NCBI RefSeq assembly: GCF_900094705.1
Contig: NZ_FMAR01000002.1
Location: 62,001 to 126,000 of the forward strand
Direction of reading: 5' to 3'
Length of the DNA: 64,000 nucleotides
Source: Chitinophaga costaii
GTDB lineage: Bacteria; Bacteroidota; Bacteroidia; Chitinophagales; Chitinophagaceae
Both the position numbers and the translations under genes were made by a program. Each line of letters begins with the position of its first letter. Position 1 is the stretch's first letter. The notes beneath the pieces are model-generated. The model did not search any database. It had not been told where the DNA came from and saw only the letters and a program-made list of their open reading frames with translations. Shown one piece after another: positions 28,589-36,887 of this stretch.

Positions 28589-29884
28589 TTATTCCTGCTC
28601 ATAGATCTTCCTCAGCAATTGTTCTACCGCAATCCGGATGTTGGTATTCTTGTCATTGTGATTATTGACCATCACGCTAAAAATCAACTTCCTTTTTTTC
28701 CTGGTAAAGAGGTAACCGCTCAGGTTAAAACAGTTGCCAAAGGAGCCCGTTTTCGCATAAATAGCGCCTTCCATACCAGCATAATGATTCGTAAGCGTGC
28801 CATGGCCAGCGGTGGGAAATAAAGCGTACACGCGGCTTGCCGGGAATGTGGCGGTGAGTTTGTGTAAAACCGCCACCAGATCTCGGGGAGTAACTAAATT
28901 ATACCGCGAAAGGCCGGAACCGTCTACCCAATGCGGTGGCTCTGGCAGGTCTTTCAGCGAATGGCTCAACATCCAGTCAATGACACGCGGCGTGCTAAGC
29001 GTATCCAGCAAGCGGCTGCTGGCTGCCATAAGCATTTGCTCCGCCATGCCATCATCGCTTTCGTACATCATATAACGCAGTATACTATCCACTGGGCGGC
29101 TGTAGAAAACCACAGGTGTTGATAATTTACGTGTATCCATTACCGTTACAGGCCGGTGCAGGGTGTCTGCCAGGCGGGCCGCCAGGTCTGCCAGGCTGCC
29201 GGTTATAAAGGGTACCCGGGCTTGCATGGTGTTATTATTACGTGCAGGGTATTGCACATAAAACTGGTTACTATGCCACGCCCTCCCTCCGGTAGCCTCG
29301 GTCAGCGTATTATCTACTTTGGTAGCAATGGGCTGTTTAAAAAACGAGGGCGCTATACTGTCTGCTTTCCAGCGGTGATAAATGGTCACCACATTACCAT
29401 ACATAGGCCACTCGTTGCGTTCGGGCTGGTATTCGGTTTCATAATCCTCCCAGGACCAGCCCGGGCCAAAGGGCATGTTATCGTTGGGCATGGGTACCAG
29501 CGCAATGGGCTTGTTAACGGCCTTTAGCCAGGTAAAAGCATTTTGCTGTATAAATACCGGGTGCAGGAAACTGGGGTCGGCGGTTCCCTGTATAAAAAGA
29601 GTGTCTTTGCCTGCTTCGTACCGGAAAGCCGCCAGCGAATCGCCCAGCAAGGTGAGGGCGGTAAAGGCGGTAAGGATCTTAGTGTTGGAGGCTGGTATAA
29701 AATACTTATCGTCCTGATACTGGTAGAGGTATTTACCGGTGGCCGGCTCATAAATGCATATGCCACTATGCGCGCCTGCCACGCCCTTGGTTTGCCGGAA
29801 GGCCTGCGCCCATTGCGCTATCTGGCCCAAGGCAATAGCCGGCACAGCCAGCAATGCCAATAAGGAAAATAATATACGATTCAT
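28589..29884 (-). CDS. dacB: D-alanyl-D-alanine carboxypeptidase/endopeptidase (PBP4 family)
   Basis: A 431-residue exported peptidase S13 that trims or cleaves peptidoglycan cross-links. A signal peptide (LFSLLALLAVPAIALG) precedes the SxxK motif PASNTKILTAF at about residues 82-92, and KTG occurs in YAKTGSFGN near residue 385. The expected SxN motif appears as ESDDGMAEQ, that is SDD where SDN is usual, so Asn may be Asp here. Length is slightly below E. coli PBP4 (477). Divergent from the small membrane protein gene at 30018. Confidence 0.9.
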   Translation of the reverse strand: MNRILFSLLALLAVPAIALGQIAQWAQAFRQTKGVAGAHSGICIYEPATGKYLYQYQDDKYFIPASNTKILTAFTALTLLGDSLAAFRYEAGKDTLFIQGTADPSFLHPVFIQQNAFTWLKAVNKPIALVPMPNDNMPFGPGWSWEDYETEYQPERNEWPMYGNVVTIYHRWKADSIAPSFFKQPIATKVDNTLTEATGGRAWHSNQFYVQYPARNNNTMQARVPFITGSLADLAARLADTLHRPVTVMDTRKLSTPVVFYSRPVDSILRYMMYESDDGMAEQMLMAASSRLLDTLSTPRVIDWMLSHSLKDLPEPPHWVDGSGLSRYNLVTPRDLVAVLHKLTATFPASRVYALFPTAGHGTLTNHYAGMEGAIYAKTGSFGNCFNLSGYLFTRKKRKLIFSVMVNNHNDKNTNIRIAVEQLLRKIYEQE

Positions 29885-29969
29885 TGCTTGTCAAAGTATT
29901 CATTTTTAACAAAACGGGGACATTTCCCGTAAAGAAAAAAACTACCTGCTCCGGGTAATGTGACGGTAT

Positions 29970-30000
29970 ATTGCCCATCTCCCCAGATTCCCTACATTTG
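29970..30000 (+). promoter_or_regulatory. Promoter (ATTG-N19-TACATTTG) upstream of the PF04020-like gene
   Basis: A TTG at 29971-29973 and a TACATTTG -7 box at 29993-30000 are separated by 19 bases, the phylum's normal spacing. The start codon follows 17 bases later. Confidence 0.55.
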
Positions 30001-30017
30001 AAATTCAAATCTGGCGT

Positions 30018-30371
30018 ATGAACATTTTTTTCCGGTTAATTATTAGCGCGTTGGCGGCTTTTGCCACGGCCTACATTCTACCAGGTGTACACCTCGACTC
30101 TTTTTGGTCTGCCATTATACTGGCTGTAGTACTGGGGTTGTTGAATATTTTTTTAAAACCGCTGCTCGTTTTGCTCACCTTTCCGATCACCGTTTTTACG
30201 CTGGGCCTGTTCCTGCTAATCATTAACGCGGTAATTATCCTGCTGGCCGCCAAGCTGGTTTCAGGTTTCCACGTAGATGGTTTTTGGTGGGCGTTGCTGT
30301 TCAGTCTTGTGATGACCCTTATTAACAGCGTTCTGGTATCGCTCGGCCCTAATGAGCAGCGTGGTGCTTAA
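30018..30371 (+). CDS. Four-helix membrane protein, phage holin superfamily IV-like
   Basis: A 117-residue protein with four hydrophobic helices (about residues 4-20, 30-46, 55-78 and 86-107) and very short loops. The pattern matches the YvlD/PF04020 family, named after mycobacteriophage holins but common as a chromosomal gene. There is no phage context, so lysis is unlikely; an envelope role is more plausible. It is 51 bases before the E1 fusion gene and could be co-transcribed, although a -7 box lies in the gap. Confidence 0.82.
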   Translation: MNIFFRLIISALAAFATAYILPGVHLDSFWSAIILAVVLGLLNIFLKPLLVLLTFPITVFTLGLFLLIINAVIILLAAKLVSGFHVDGFWWALLFSLVMTLINSVLVSLGPNEQRGA

Positions 30372-30383
30372 TGCAGCAGTGCC

Positions 30384-30391
30384 TACCTTTG
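30384..30391 (+). promoter_or_regulatory. -7 box (TACCTTTG) upstream of the E1 fusion gene
   Basis: TACCTTTG lies 31 bases before the ATG at 30423, so the E1 gene may have its own promoter. No -33 box is clear. Confidence 0.4.
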
Positions 30392-30422
30392 CAGCCGCTG
30401 TAATAGCACTTCGATTAAAGCA

Positions 30423-32435
30423 ATGAACGGTATGTATTTCGACCGAACCAACCTGAGCGACGCCCAATTGCTCGACTTCTACAAAGCTTTGGTGTACCCA
30501 AGGCTGGTAGAGGAAAAAATGCTATTGCTCCTGCGGCAAGGGCGCATTACCAAATGGTTTTCCGGCATAGGGCAGGAAGCCATTGCCGTGGGTGCCACCC
30601 TGGCGTTACAACCCAACGAATGGATATTACCGCTGCACCGCAACCTGGGAGTTTTTACTGCCCGCCACATGCCCCTGCACAAGCTTTTTCACCAGTGGCA
30701 GGGCCATGCCGAAGGTTATAGCCAGGGCCGCGAGCGTAGTTTTCATTTTGGTAGCAAAGCGCATCATATCTGGGGTATGATCTCCCACCTGGGTCCCCAG
30801 CTTTCTATTGCCGATGGCATAGGCCTGGCCCATCGTCTTAAAGGCGAAAAGCTGGTAGCATTGGCCTTCACTGGCGAAGGTGGCACCAGTGAGGGCGAAT
30901 TTCATGAAGCCCTCAACCTGGCCGCTGTATGGGAACTCCCTGTTATCTTTCTCATTGAAAACAATGGCTACGCCCTAAGTACGCCTGTTTCGGAACAATA
31001 CCGCTGCTCCCAATTGGCTGACAAGGCCTGGGGCTACGGCATGGAAGGTATGCGCATAAACGGCAACAACTTGCTGGAAGTGTACCAAACCATCTTAAAA
31101 GCCCGCGAGTACGCCATTCGCGAGCAAAAACCGGTACTCATAGAAGCCATGACGTTCCGTATGCGGGGCCATGAAGAGGCTAGTGGCACCAAGTATGTGC
31201 CGGCCCGGAAACTAGAGGAATGGGCCTTGCAAGACCCTATTGAACAATATGAGGCATTTCTCCTGGAACAAAAAATACTGAACCCGGAGCTTATCACTGC
31301 GCTTCATCACGAATTACATACCACCCTGGAGGCCGAACTGGCGCTGGCAGATGCTGCAGCCCCCGTGGCGATCAACCAGAAAAAGGAACTGGCAGATGTA
31401 TATGCACCCTTGCCTGCAAGCATGTCTTTGCTCCCTCTCGTAAATGAGGCGCTGGCGGCCATGTCCGCTCCCCGGGAAAAACGTTTTATCGACGCCATTA
31501 CAGAAGGTTTACAACAGGCAATGAATAAACATCCGCAGTTGTTGCTAATGGGGCAGGATATTGCCGGCTACGGAGGCGCCTTTAAAATTACCGAGGGTTT
31601 CCTGGAAAGGTTTGGTAAAGACCGTGTGCGCAACACGCCCTTGTGCGAAAGTGCAGTGCTGGGAGCAGCTGCCGGAGCCGCTGTGGAGGGCCACAAGAGT
31701 ATGGTGGAAATGCAGTTCGCCGATTTCGTGACCTGCGGCTTTAACCAGATTGTAAATAACCTGGCCAAATTACATTACCGCTGGGGACAGCCCGCAGACG
31801 TGGTGGTGCGCCTGCCCACAGGCGCCGGCGTAGGTGCAGGGCCATTTCACTCCCAAAGCAATGAGTCTTGGTTTACCCACACTCCTGGCCTGAAAGTGGT
31901 GTATCCCTCTTCTCCTGCCGACGCCAAAGGCCTGTTATTGGCCGCCCTGGAAGATCCTAACCCGGTACTATTCTTTGAGCATAAGGCCTTGTACCGCAGC
32001 ATCAGCGGGCCAGTGCCGGAAGATTATTACTTAACCCCTATCGGCAAGGCCCACCTGGTGCAAACCGGCACGGATGCCAGCATTATCACGTATGGCAGCG
32101 GCGTGCACTGGGCCATGGAATATGCAGCCCTTCACCCAGGAATTTCACTGGATATACTGGACCTGCGCACGCTTCAGCCCCTGGACTACAGCGCTATCCG
32201 CAATACCGCAGCACGCACGGGAAGGGTACTGGTTTTACATGAAGACACACTCACTGGCGGTATTGGGGGAGAAATCGCGGCCTGGATAGGGGAGCATTGT
32301 TTCACCAGCCTGGACGCCCCGGTACTACGCTGCGCCAGCCTGGATACACCTGTACCCTTTGCCGCCGCACTGGAACATGAATTTCTTGCTAAATCCAGGC
32401 TGGAAGCCAGTCTCAACAAATTATTGGCCTACTAA
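30423..32435 (+). CDS. Fused alpha/beta E1 component of a 2-oxoacid dehydrogenase (branched-chain type)
   Basis: A 670-residue thiamine-diphosphate enzyme joining both E1 subunits. Residues 1-310 match the alpha half, with a diphosphate motif that begins GEGGTSEG and ends in ENN (GDG is usual). Residues 360-670 match the beta half (MGQDIAGYGGAFKITEG, VRLPTGAGVGAGPFHSQ). It decarboxylates a 2-oxoacid and transfers the acyl group to a lipoylated E2. The HSQ and GQDI segments point to branched-chain 2-oxoisovalerate or pyruvate-type substrates. E2 and E3 are not adjacent. Confidence 0.9.
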   Translation: MNGMYFDRTNLSDAQLLDFYKALVYPRLVEEKMLLLLRQGRITKWFSGIGQEAIAVGATLALQPNEWILPLHRNLGVFTARHMPLHKLFHQWQGHAEGYSQGRERSFHFGSKAHHIWGMISHLGPQLSIADGIGLAHRLKGEKLVALAFTGEGGTSEGEFHEALNLAAVWELPVIFLIENNGYALSTPVSEQYRCSQLADKAWGYGMEGMRINGNNLLEVYQTILKAREYAIREQKPVLIEAMTFRMRGHEEASGTKYVPARKLEEWALQDPIEQYEAFLLEQKILNPELITALHHELHTTLEAELALADAAAPVAINQKKELADVYAPLPASMSLLPLVNEALAAMSAPREKRFIDAITEGLQQAMNKHPQLLLMGQDIAGYGGAFKITEGFLERFGKDRVRNTPLCESAVLGAAAGAAVEGHKSMVEMQFADFVTCGFNQIVNNLAKLHYRWGQPADVVVRLPTGAGVGAGPFHSQSNESWFTHTPGLKVVYPSSPADAKGLLLAALEDPNPVLFFEHKALYRSISGPVPEDYYLTPIGKAHLVQTGTDASIITYGSGVHWAMEYAALHPGISLDILDLRTLQPLDYSAIRNTAARTGRVLVLHEDTLTGGIGGEIAAWIGEHCFTSLDAPVLRCASLDTPVPFAAALEHEFLAKSRLEASLNKLLAY

Positions 32436-32526
32436 ATGATAGGTCAGCATATGATATAATTGATCCTTTGCATTGTAATTCTCCGATGAATGTTATACCT
32501 TGCACACAGAATTTAAATCATGTAAT

Positions 32527-32673
32527 ATGTTGTCGTCGCTCTTAGTTTCAGAAGTTACTACTACTCAATTTTACTATACCTGGGATCATATCGGCTTTAT
32601 CCTGAGCCGTGTTTTCATTGTAGTGCTGGCATGTGGCATTCTGTTCGCTACCGTGAAATATGTAAAGCGCTAA
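32527..32673 (+). CDS. 48-residue single-helix membrane protein
   Basis: A short reading frame (ATG to TAA) giving a polar N-terminus with TTTQFYYTW, one hydrophobic helix (FIVVLACGILFATV, about residues 30-43) and a basic tail KYVKR that would stay in the cytosol. It lies between the E1 gene and a strong terminator placed 24 bases after its stop. The composition and position suggest a real small membrane protein. No family is recognised. Confidence 0.55.
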   Translation: MLSSLLVSEVTTTQFYYTWDHIGFILSRVFIVVLACGILFATVKYVKR

Positions 32674-32696
32674 TCTGCCTTTAATTCATTTTATAT

Positions 32697-32740
32697 AAAA
32701 AACAGGCTGCCTAATAACATGCAGCCTGTTTTTGCTTTTT
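32697..32740. terminator. Strong bidirectional terminator
   Basis: AACAGGCTGC / GCAGCCTGTT perfect stem with a 10-base loop. An A run precedes it and a T-rich run follows, between the 48-residue gene and the convergent NYN gene. Confidence 0.88.
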
Positions 32741-32782
32741 TATATTGTTTATGCACCCACAACGGGTAGGCATATGCCGGTC

Positions 32783-33568
32783 TTAACTTAAAAAGAAAGG
32801 CCCCGGAACTACCCTTACGTATACCAGATTATTACCTACTTTCTTACCGGTTTCCCGCAGTTCCACCTCCAATTGATCGAAGCTCTTAATTAACTGCACC
32901 AGTTTGGTATAACCATAATTGCGGGAGTCGAAATCAGGTTGCTTTTTTAAGATCAGGTTACCCAGCTCCCCGAGATAGGCCCATCCATCCTCATCTGCTA
33001 TATCATTGATACTATCTGTCAGCAGATTGATCAGCTCTTCGTCTCTTTTACTGATGGGTGGTTTTATTTTTTCCTGTTTACTGGCTGGCTGCTTGGTGCC
33101 GGTTTTCTTTCTTTCTTTTTTCTCATCAGTATGCAGTATCTCCAAGTAAATAAATTTATCGCAGGCTGCCCGGAATGCACTGGGCGTTTTCTTTTCTCCC
33201 ATGCCAAACACCCGCATGCCTGCTTCCCGCAGGCGGGTGGCCAGCCGGGTAAAATCGCTGTCGCTGGACACCAGGCAAAAACCGTCTACCCGGCCCGTGT
33301 AGAGAATATCCATCGCGTCTATAATCATTGCGGCATCGGTAGAGTTCTTGCCGGCAGTATAAGCATATTGTTGTATGGGGGTTACCGCGTTATCGAGCAG
33401 TACCGTTTTCCAGCCATTGAGCGTGGGTTTTGTCCAGTCGCCGTATATCCTTTTAAACGTAGGATTGCCATACTTGGCCAGTTCTTCCATCATGCCTTTA
33501 ATGTGAGTGTGGGAAATGTTGTCGGCATCGATCAACATTGCCAAACGCAGGTCTTTTTCCTGGTCCAT
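32783..33568 (-). CDS. NYN-domain protein with a C-terminal LOTUS/OST-HTH-like domain
   Basis: A 261-residue protein. The N-terminal ~150 residues are a NYN (PIN-like) nuclease domain: acidic residues in AMLIDADNIS, DAAMIIDAMD and SSDSDFTRLATRLRE are the expected metal site, as in LabA-type proteins. A basic Lys-rich linker (about 155-180) leads to a C-terminal stretch (LINLLTDSINDIADEDGWAY, ILKKQPDFDSRNYGY, LVQLIKSF) that resembles an OST-HTH/LOTUS RNA-binding domain. Predicted role is RNA processing. Start at the ATG at 33568 or the upstream ATG at 33577. Confidence 0.85.
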   Translation of the reverse strand: MDQEKDLRLAMLIDADNISHTHIKGMMEELAKYGNPTFKRIYGDWTKPTLNGWKTVLLDNAVTPIQQYAYTAGKNSTDAAMIIDAMDILYTGRVDGFCLVSSDSDFTRLATRLREAGMRVFGMGEKKTPSAFRAACDKFIYLEILHTDEKKERKKTGTKQPASKQEKIKPPISKRDEELINLLTDSINDIADEDGWAYLGELGNLILKKQPDFDSRNYGYTKLVQLIKSFDQLEVELRETGKKVGNNLVYVRVVPGPFFLS

Positions 33569-33587
33569 AAAAATCATTTAAAATAAA

Positions 33588-33619
33588 TAAGGGCCGGCAA
33601 TTTATTATGCCAGCCCTTA
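33588..33619 (-). terminator. Terminator after dps
   Basis: TAAGGGCTGGCA / TGCCGGCCCTTA (minus-strand reading, one mismatch) with an 8-base loop and an AT-rich tail. It lies 29 bases past the dps stop. Confidence 0.75.
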
Positions 33620-33647
33620 CAATTTAATCTTTATCGGTCAGATACCC

Positions 33648-34118
33648 TTATTTCAGATAGGAACGGAGCATCCAGGCCATTTTTTCATGTTTTTCCATGA
33701 GGCCTGTTACAAAGTCGGCGCTGCCAGAATCTTTGTATTTGTCGCCAAATTCATCTACCAAATTACGCAGCTCGCGGATGATGGTTTCATGGTCGTTCAG
33801 CAGGTTCGTCATCTGAACTACGCGGTCGGTGCTATAATCCTGTTCCAGCAGGCTGGTAGACTTCAGGAAGTCTGCCAGGCGGCCCTGGGCATAGTGACCA
33901 ATGGAGCGGATGCGTTCTGCCACGTCGTCGATGGCTGCTTCCAACTCTTTATACTGCTCTTCATAAAAACGGTGTAGTTCCAGGAAACTGGATCCTTCAA
34001 TGTTCCAGTGGTAGTTCCTGGTTTTTTGATACAACACCACTTCGTTTGCCAGCACTTTATTAAGCCCGGTGGCTACGGACTGACGGTTGCTGTCGGTAAT
34101 GCCAATCTCTACTTGCAT
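33648..34118 (-). CDS. dps: Dps/ferritin-like DNA-protection protein
   Basis: A 156-residue miniferritin that oxidises and stores iron and shields DNA in starvation or peroxide stress. The ferroxidase residues appear in NYHWNIEGSSFLELHRFYEEQYKEL-type helix B context (His in YHWN, the ELH..FYEEQY segment) and in a second AAIDDVAERIRSIG helix (Asp/Glu ligands). Length and motif order are standard for Dps. It is monocistronic with a terminator, divergent from the MFS gene. Confidence 0.93.
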   Translation of the reverse strand: MQVEIGITDSNRQSVATGLNKVLANEVVLYQKTRNYHWNIEGSSFLELHRFYEEQYKELEAAIDDVAERIRSIGHYAQGRLADFLKSTSLLEQDYSTDRVVQMTNLLNDHETIIRELRNLVDEFGDKYKDSGSADFVTGLMEKHEKMAWMLRSYLK

Positions 34119-34283
34119 ATTGTTTGGATATTTTTAGTGTGTAGTGGGATATGATAAAGTTACGGATTGTTAGGCAGTTAAAACAATGTTTGCCGTCATG
34201 AAACTTCATGATGAAGAACAACGTAATTCCCCCCTGTTGTTCATCCTTCCTGCATAAAGCGTACCCAATATGCATTCAATTAT

Positions 34284-34291
34284 TAATTTTG
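34284..34291 (+). promoter_or_regulatory. -7 box (TAATTTTG) abutting the MFS start codon
   Basis: TAATTTTG fits TAnnTTTG and ends only 4 bases before the ATG at 34296, so transcription would begin at about the start codon. Confidence 0.4.
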
Positions 34292-34295
34292 CAGG

Positions 34296-35474
34296 ATGAA
34301 TACAACGGAAGAAAGGATTTATACTTTACAGTTCTTTTTACTTTGCCTGAGCAATCTTTTGTTTTCCGCCAGTTTTAACATGATGCTCCCCGAACTGCCG
34401 GCCTACCTTACCCACCTGGGCGGGGCAGACTATAAGGGATATATTCTTGCCTTATTCACCTTAATGGCTGGGCTTTCCAGACCTTTCAGCGGCAAGCTTA
34501 CCGACACCATTGGCCGGGTGCCGGTTATGATCTTTGGCTCACTTACCTGTGTAGTTTGCAGTCTGCTTTATCCTGCGGTGAGTACCGTTTTTGCCTTTTT
34601 ATTACTCCGCTTTTTTCATGGGTTTTCTACGGGCTTTAAACCCACTGGCACAGCCGCCTACGTATCTGACCTGGTGCCGGCCACCCGCCGGGGCGAGGCC
34701 ATGGGGGTGATCGGGCTTTTTCATACCATTGGCATGAGCATAGGGCCAGTCATCGGTGGATGGGTGAGTAATCAATGGGGTATTATATTTATGTTCCGGC
34801 TGTCGGCTGTGTTTGCCCTGCTATCGGTGGTGATTTTAATTGGGATGAAAGAAACCCTGGCAAACCGGCAGCCCTTCCGGCTGTCGCTGCTGCGAATTTC
34901 CCGGCAGGAGGTGTTTGAGCCCCTGGTGTGGCCGGCAGTAATTGTTACCTTCCTGATCTACCTAAGCTATGGTGCCGTATTTACCGTAATTCCCGACATG
35001 AGCGATTATCTGGGCATTTCCAACAAAGGTGCTTTTTATAGTTTCTTTACCGGTAGTTCTATTGCTATCCGGCTACTGGCGGGCAAGGTGTCTGATAAGT
35101 TTGGACGCATTCCCATTCTTAAAATATCTGCCCTGGTAATGGCAGTGGCCATGGTAATGATTGCACTAAGTACTTCTCCATGGATGCTTTTTGCGGCAGC
35201 GCTGGTGTATGGCGTATCCGTGGGCATGGGATCGCCGGCGGTTACCGCATGGACGATAGACCTGGGCAATCCACAGCACCGGGGGCGGGCGCTGGCAAGC
35301 ATGTACATTGCCCAGGAAGCGGCAATTGGATTAGGCGCGTATTTTTCTGCATTGCTGTACCACAATTTGCCGGGGCGTTTTCCTATTACCTTTTATGTAA
35401 CCGCTGCCGTAACGATGGTGGCGCCCCTGTATTTGTTCACCGTACATCCACGGAGCAAAGCATTACAGGCATAA
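34296..35474 (+). CDS. Major facilitator superfamily transporter
   Basis: A 392-residue transporter with about 12 hydrophobic helices. The loop 2-3 MFS signature is seen as GKLTDTIGRVPVMIFG (about residues 66-81) and again in the second half as GKVSDKFGRIPILKIS. GFSTGFKPTGTAAYVSDLVPATRRGEAM-region residues near 110-135 resemble the drug-efflux or sugar-efflux type, so export is more likely than import. Substrate unknown. The ATG at 34296 is nearly at the predicted transcription start. Confidence 0.9.
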   Translation: MNTTEERIYTLQFFLLCLSNLLFSASFNMMLPELPAYLTHLGGADYKGYILALFTLMAGLSRPFSGKLTDTIGRVPVMIFGSLTCVVCSLLYPAVSTVFAFLLLRFFHGFSTGFKPTGTAAYVSDLVPATRRGEAMGVIGLFHTIGMSIGPVIGGWVSNQWGIIFMFRLSAVFALLSVVILIGMKETLANRQPFRLSLLRISRQEVFEPLVWPAVIVTFLIYLSYGAVFTVIPDMSDYLGISNKGAFYSFFTGSSIAIRLLAGKVSDKFGRIPILKISALVMAVAMVMIALSTSPWMLFAAALVYGVSVGMGSPAVTAWTIDLGNPQHRGRALASMYIAQEAAIGLGAYFSALLYHNLPGRFPITFYVTAAVTMVAPLYLFTVHPRSKALQA

Positions 35475-35538
35475 GGGCCAGGTGGGAATAGCCCGCTCCC
35501 CAGTTACCACGGAAGCCCTGGAAGCCCAATGCATTGCA

Positions 35539-36756
35539 TTAATCTTCCGGAGTTGTTAATTCGCTTTTATCCAATAATTCTTTAGGCAATTCTTTTTTAC
35601 TATTTAGTCCCAACTTTTGCATGTGCTGTGCCCTGGCCATGAGGTTGCCCTTGCCGGTGCTCAATTTGGCCAGGGCATTATCAAACGCTTCCTGGCTTTT
35701 GTGCATTTGGGTGCCTACCAGGCGAAGATCTTCAGCAAAGCCCACAAACTTATCGTATAAGGCCGTTCCCTGCCGTACAATTTCGGTGGCGTTGCGGTTT
35801 TGCTGTTCCAGTTTCCACATACTGTTTATGATGCGCAAAGTGGCCAGCAATGCGGGTACACTCACCATAACAATACGTTTGCGAAAGGCATAATCATAAA
35901 GATCGTCTTCCTGCATCACCGCCAGGGTGTAGGCCGGCTCTATCGGCACAAATAGCAGCACAAAGTCGGTACTGTTGTCATATAATACGCTGTAATTTTT
36001 GTGGCTCAATTCATCGATATGATTTTTAACCGACTGCAAATGACTGCGCAGAAAGGTTTGTTTTTCCTCCTCGCTTGGTGCACTGCAATAACCTTCGTAA
36101 GCTTTGAGCGATACTTTAGAATCAATTACCAATTGCCGGTGTTCTGGCAGTTGCAGGATTACGTCGGGCCGGTACTGGCGGCCATTTTCATCGCGGCGGC
36201 TGTCCTGCACCTGGTAGTGTACATTTTTTTCCAGGCCGGATGCTTCCAGCACCCGTTCCAGTATCATTTCACCCCAGTTCCCTTGTTTTTTGGTGTCTGC
36301 TTTCAGTGCGTTGGTAAGATTGTTGGCCTCGCGGGTAAGAGTTTGGTTCAGTTGCAGGAGTTGTTGTAATTCCGTGCGAAGCGCCGCCCGCTGGGAGGTT
36401 TCGGCCAGCAGGGATTGCTGCATAGCCCCCCGGAAGCTTTCAATTTTCTCAGACAGCGGTTGTAATACGTTGACCAGTTTTAGTTGATTTTGTTCGAGTA
36501 AATTGCCGGAAACCCGTTGCAGTAGCTGCTGCGCGGTGATCTCAAATTGGCGCTGGACTTGTTGTTTATCTTCGGCAAACTGGGTTTGCAGTATCTCCTG
36601 GCGTTCAAGCAGGCGGTGGTGCGCCAGCTGGATGTCGTGCTTTTCCTCCACAGCGGCATCCAGTAGCTGTTGCAGGGATTTATTACGTAATTGCTGCTGC
36701 AAGTACAACACACCCAAAAGCACCAGGGCTGCGGCCAGCAGGATAGGTAGTAACAT
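35539..36756 (-). CDS. rmuC: DNA recombination protein RmuC
   Basis: A 405-residue protein with an N-terminal membrane helix (LLPILLAAALVLLGVLYL) followed by a long coiled coil (about residues 25-150, Gln/Glu/Leu-rich) and a PD-(D/E)XK-type nuclease core: GNWGEMILERVLEASGL, then YRPDVILQLPEHRQLVIDSKVSL with the catalytic D...DSK. RmuC limits inversion of short repeats and acts in recombination. The ATG at 36756 has AAAGGA just upstream; a GTG at 36774 would add six residues. The C-terminus is Lys-rich. Confidence 0.93.
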   Translation of the reverse strand: MLLPILLAAALVLLGVLYLQQQLRNKSLQQLLDAAVEEKHDIQLAHHRLLERQEILQTQFAEDKQQVQRQFEITAQQLLQRVSGNLLEQNQLKLVNVLQPLSEKIESFRGAMQQSLLAETSQRAALRTELQQLLQLNQTLTREANNLTNALKADTKKQGNWGEMILERVLEASGLEKNVHYQVQDSRRDENGRQYRPDVILQLPEHRQLVIDSKVSLKAYEGYCSAPSEEEKQTFLRSHLQSVKNHIDELSHKNYSVLYDNSTDFVLLFVPIEPAYTLAVMQEDDLYDYAFRKRIVMVSVPALLATLRIINSMWKLEQQNRNATEIVRQGTALYDKFVGFAEDLRLVGTQMHKSQEAFDNALAKLSTGKGNLMARAQHMQKLGLNSKKELPKELLDKSELTTPED

Positions 36757-36836
36757 AATCCTTTGTTTGATCACGAAGGTAATAATAGCAATGGCATACG
36801 CATTGTATCTGCGGTATACGGAGGATTGAAAATAAA

Positions 36837-36865
36837 AAAGCGGCCGTGCTGTTCATGACCGCTTT
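36837..36865 (-). terminator. Terminator after kdnB
   Basis: AAAGCGG / CCGCTTT with a 15-base loop; the minus-strand tail is TTTATTTT. It closes the kdnA-kdsB-kdnB unit. Confidence 0.7.
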
Positions 36866-36887
36866 GGCAGATAATATATTCCAGCCA

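Noticed and set aside
30018..30371. Prophage holin
   Set aside because: Although the four-helix protein belongs to a holin-named superfamily, no lysin, capsid or integrase gene is nearby.
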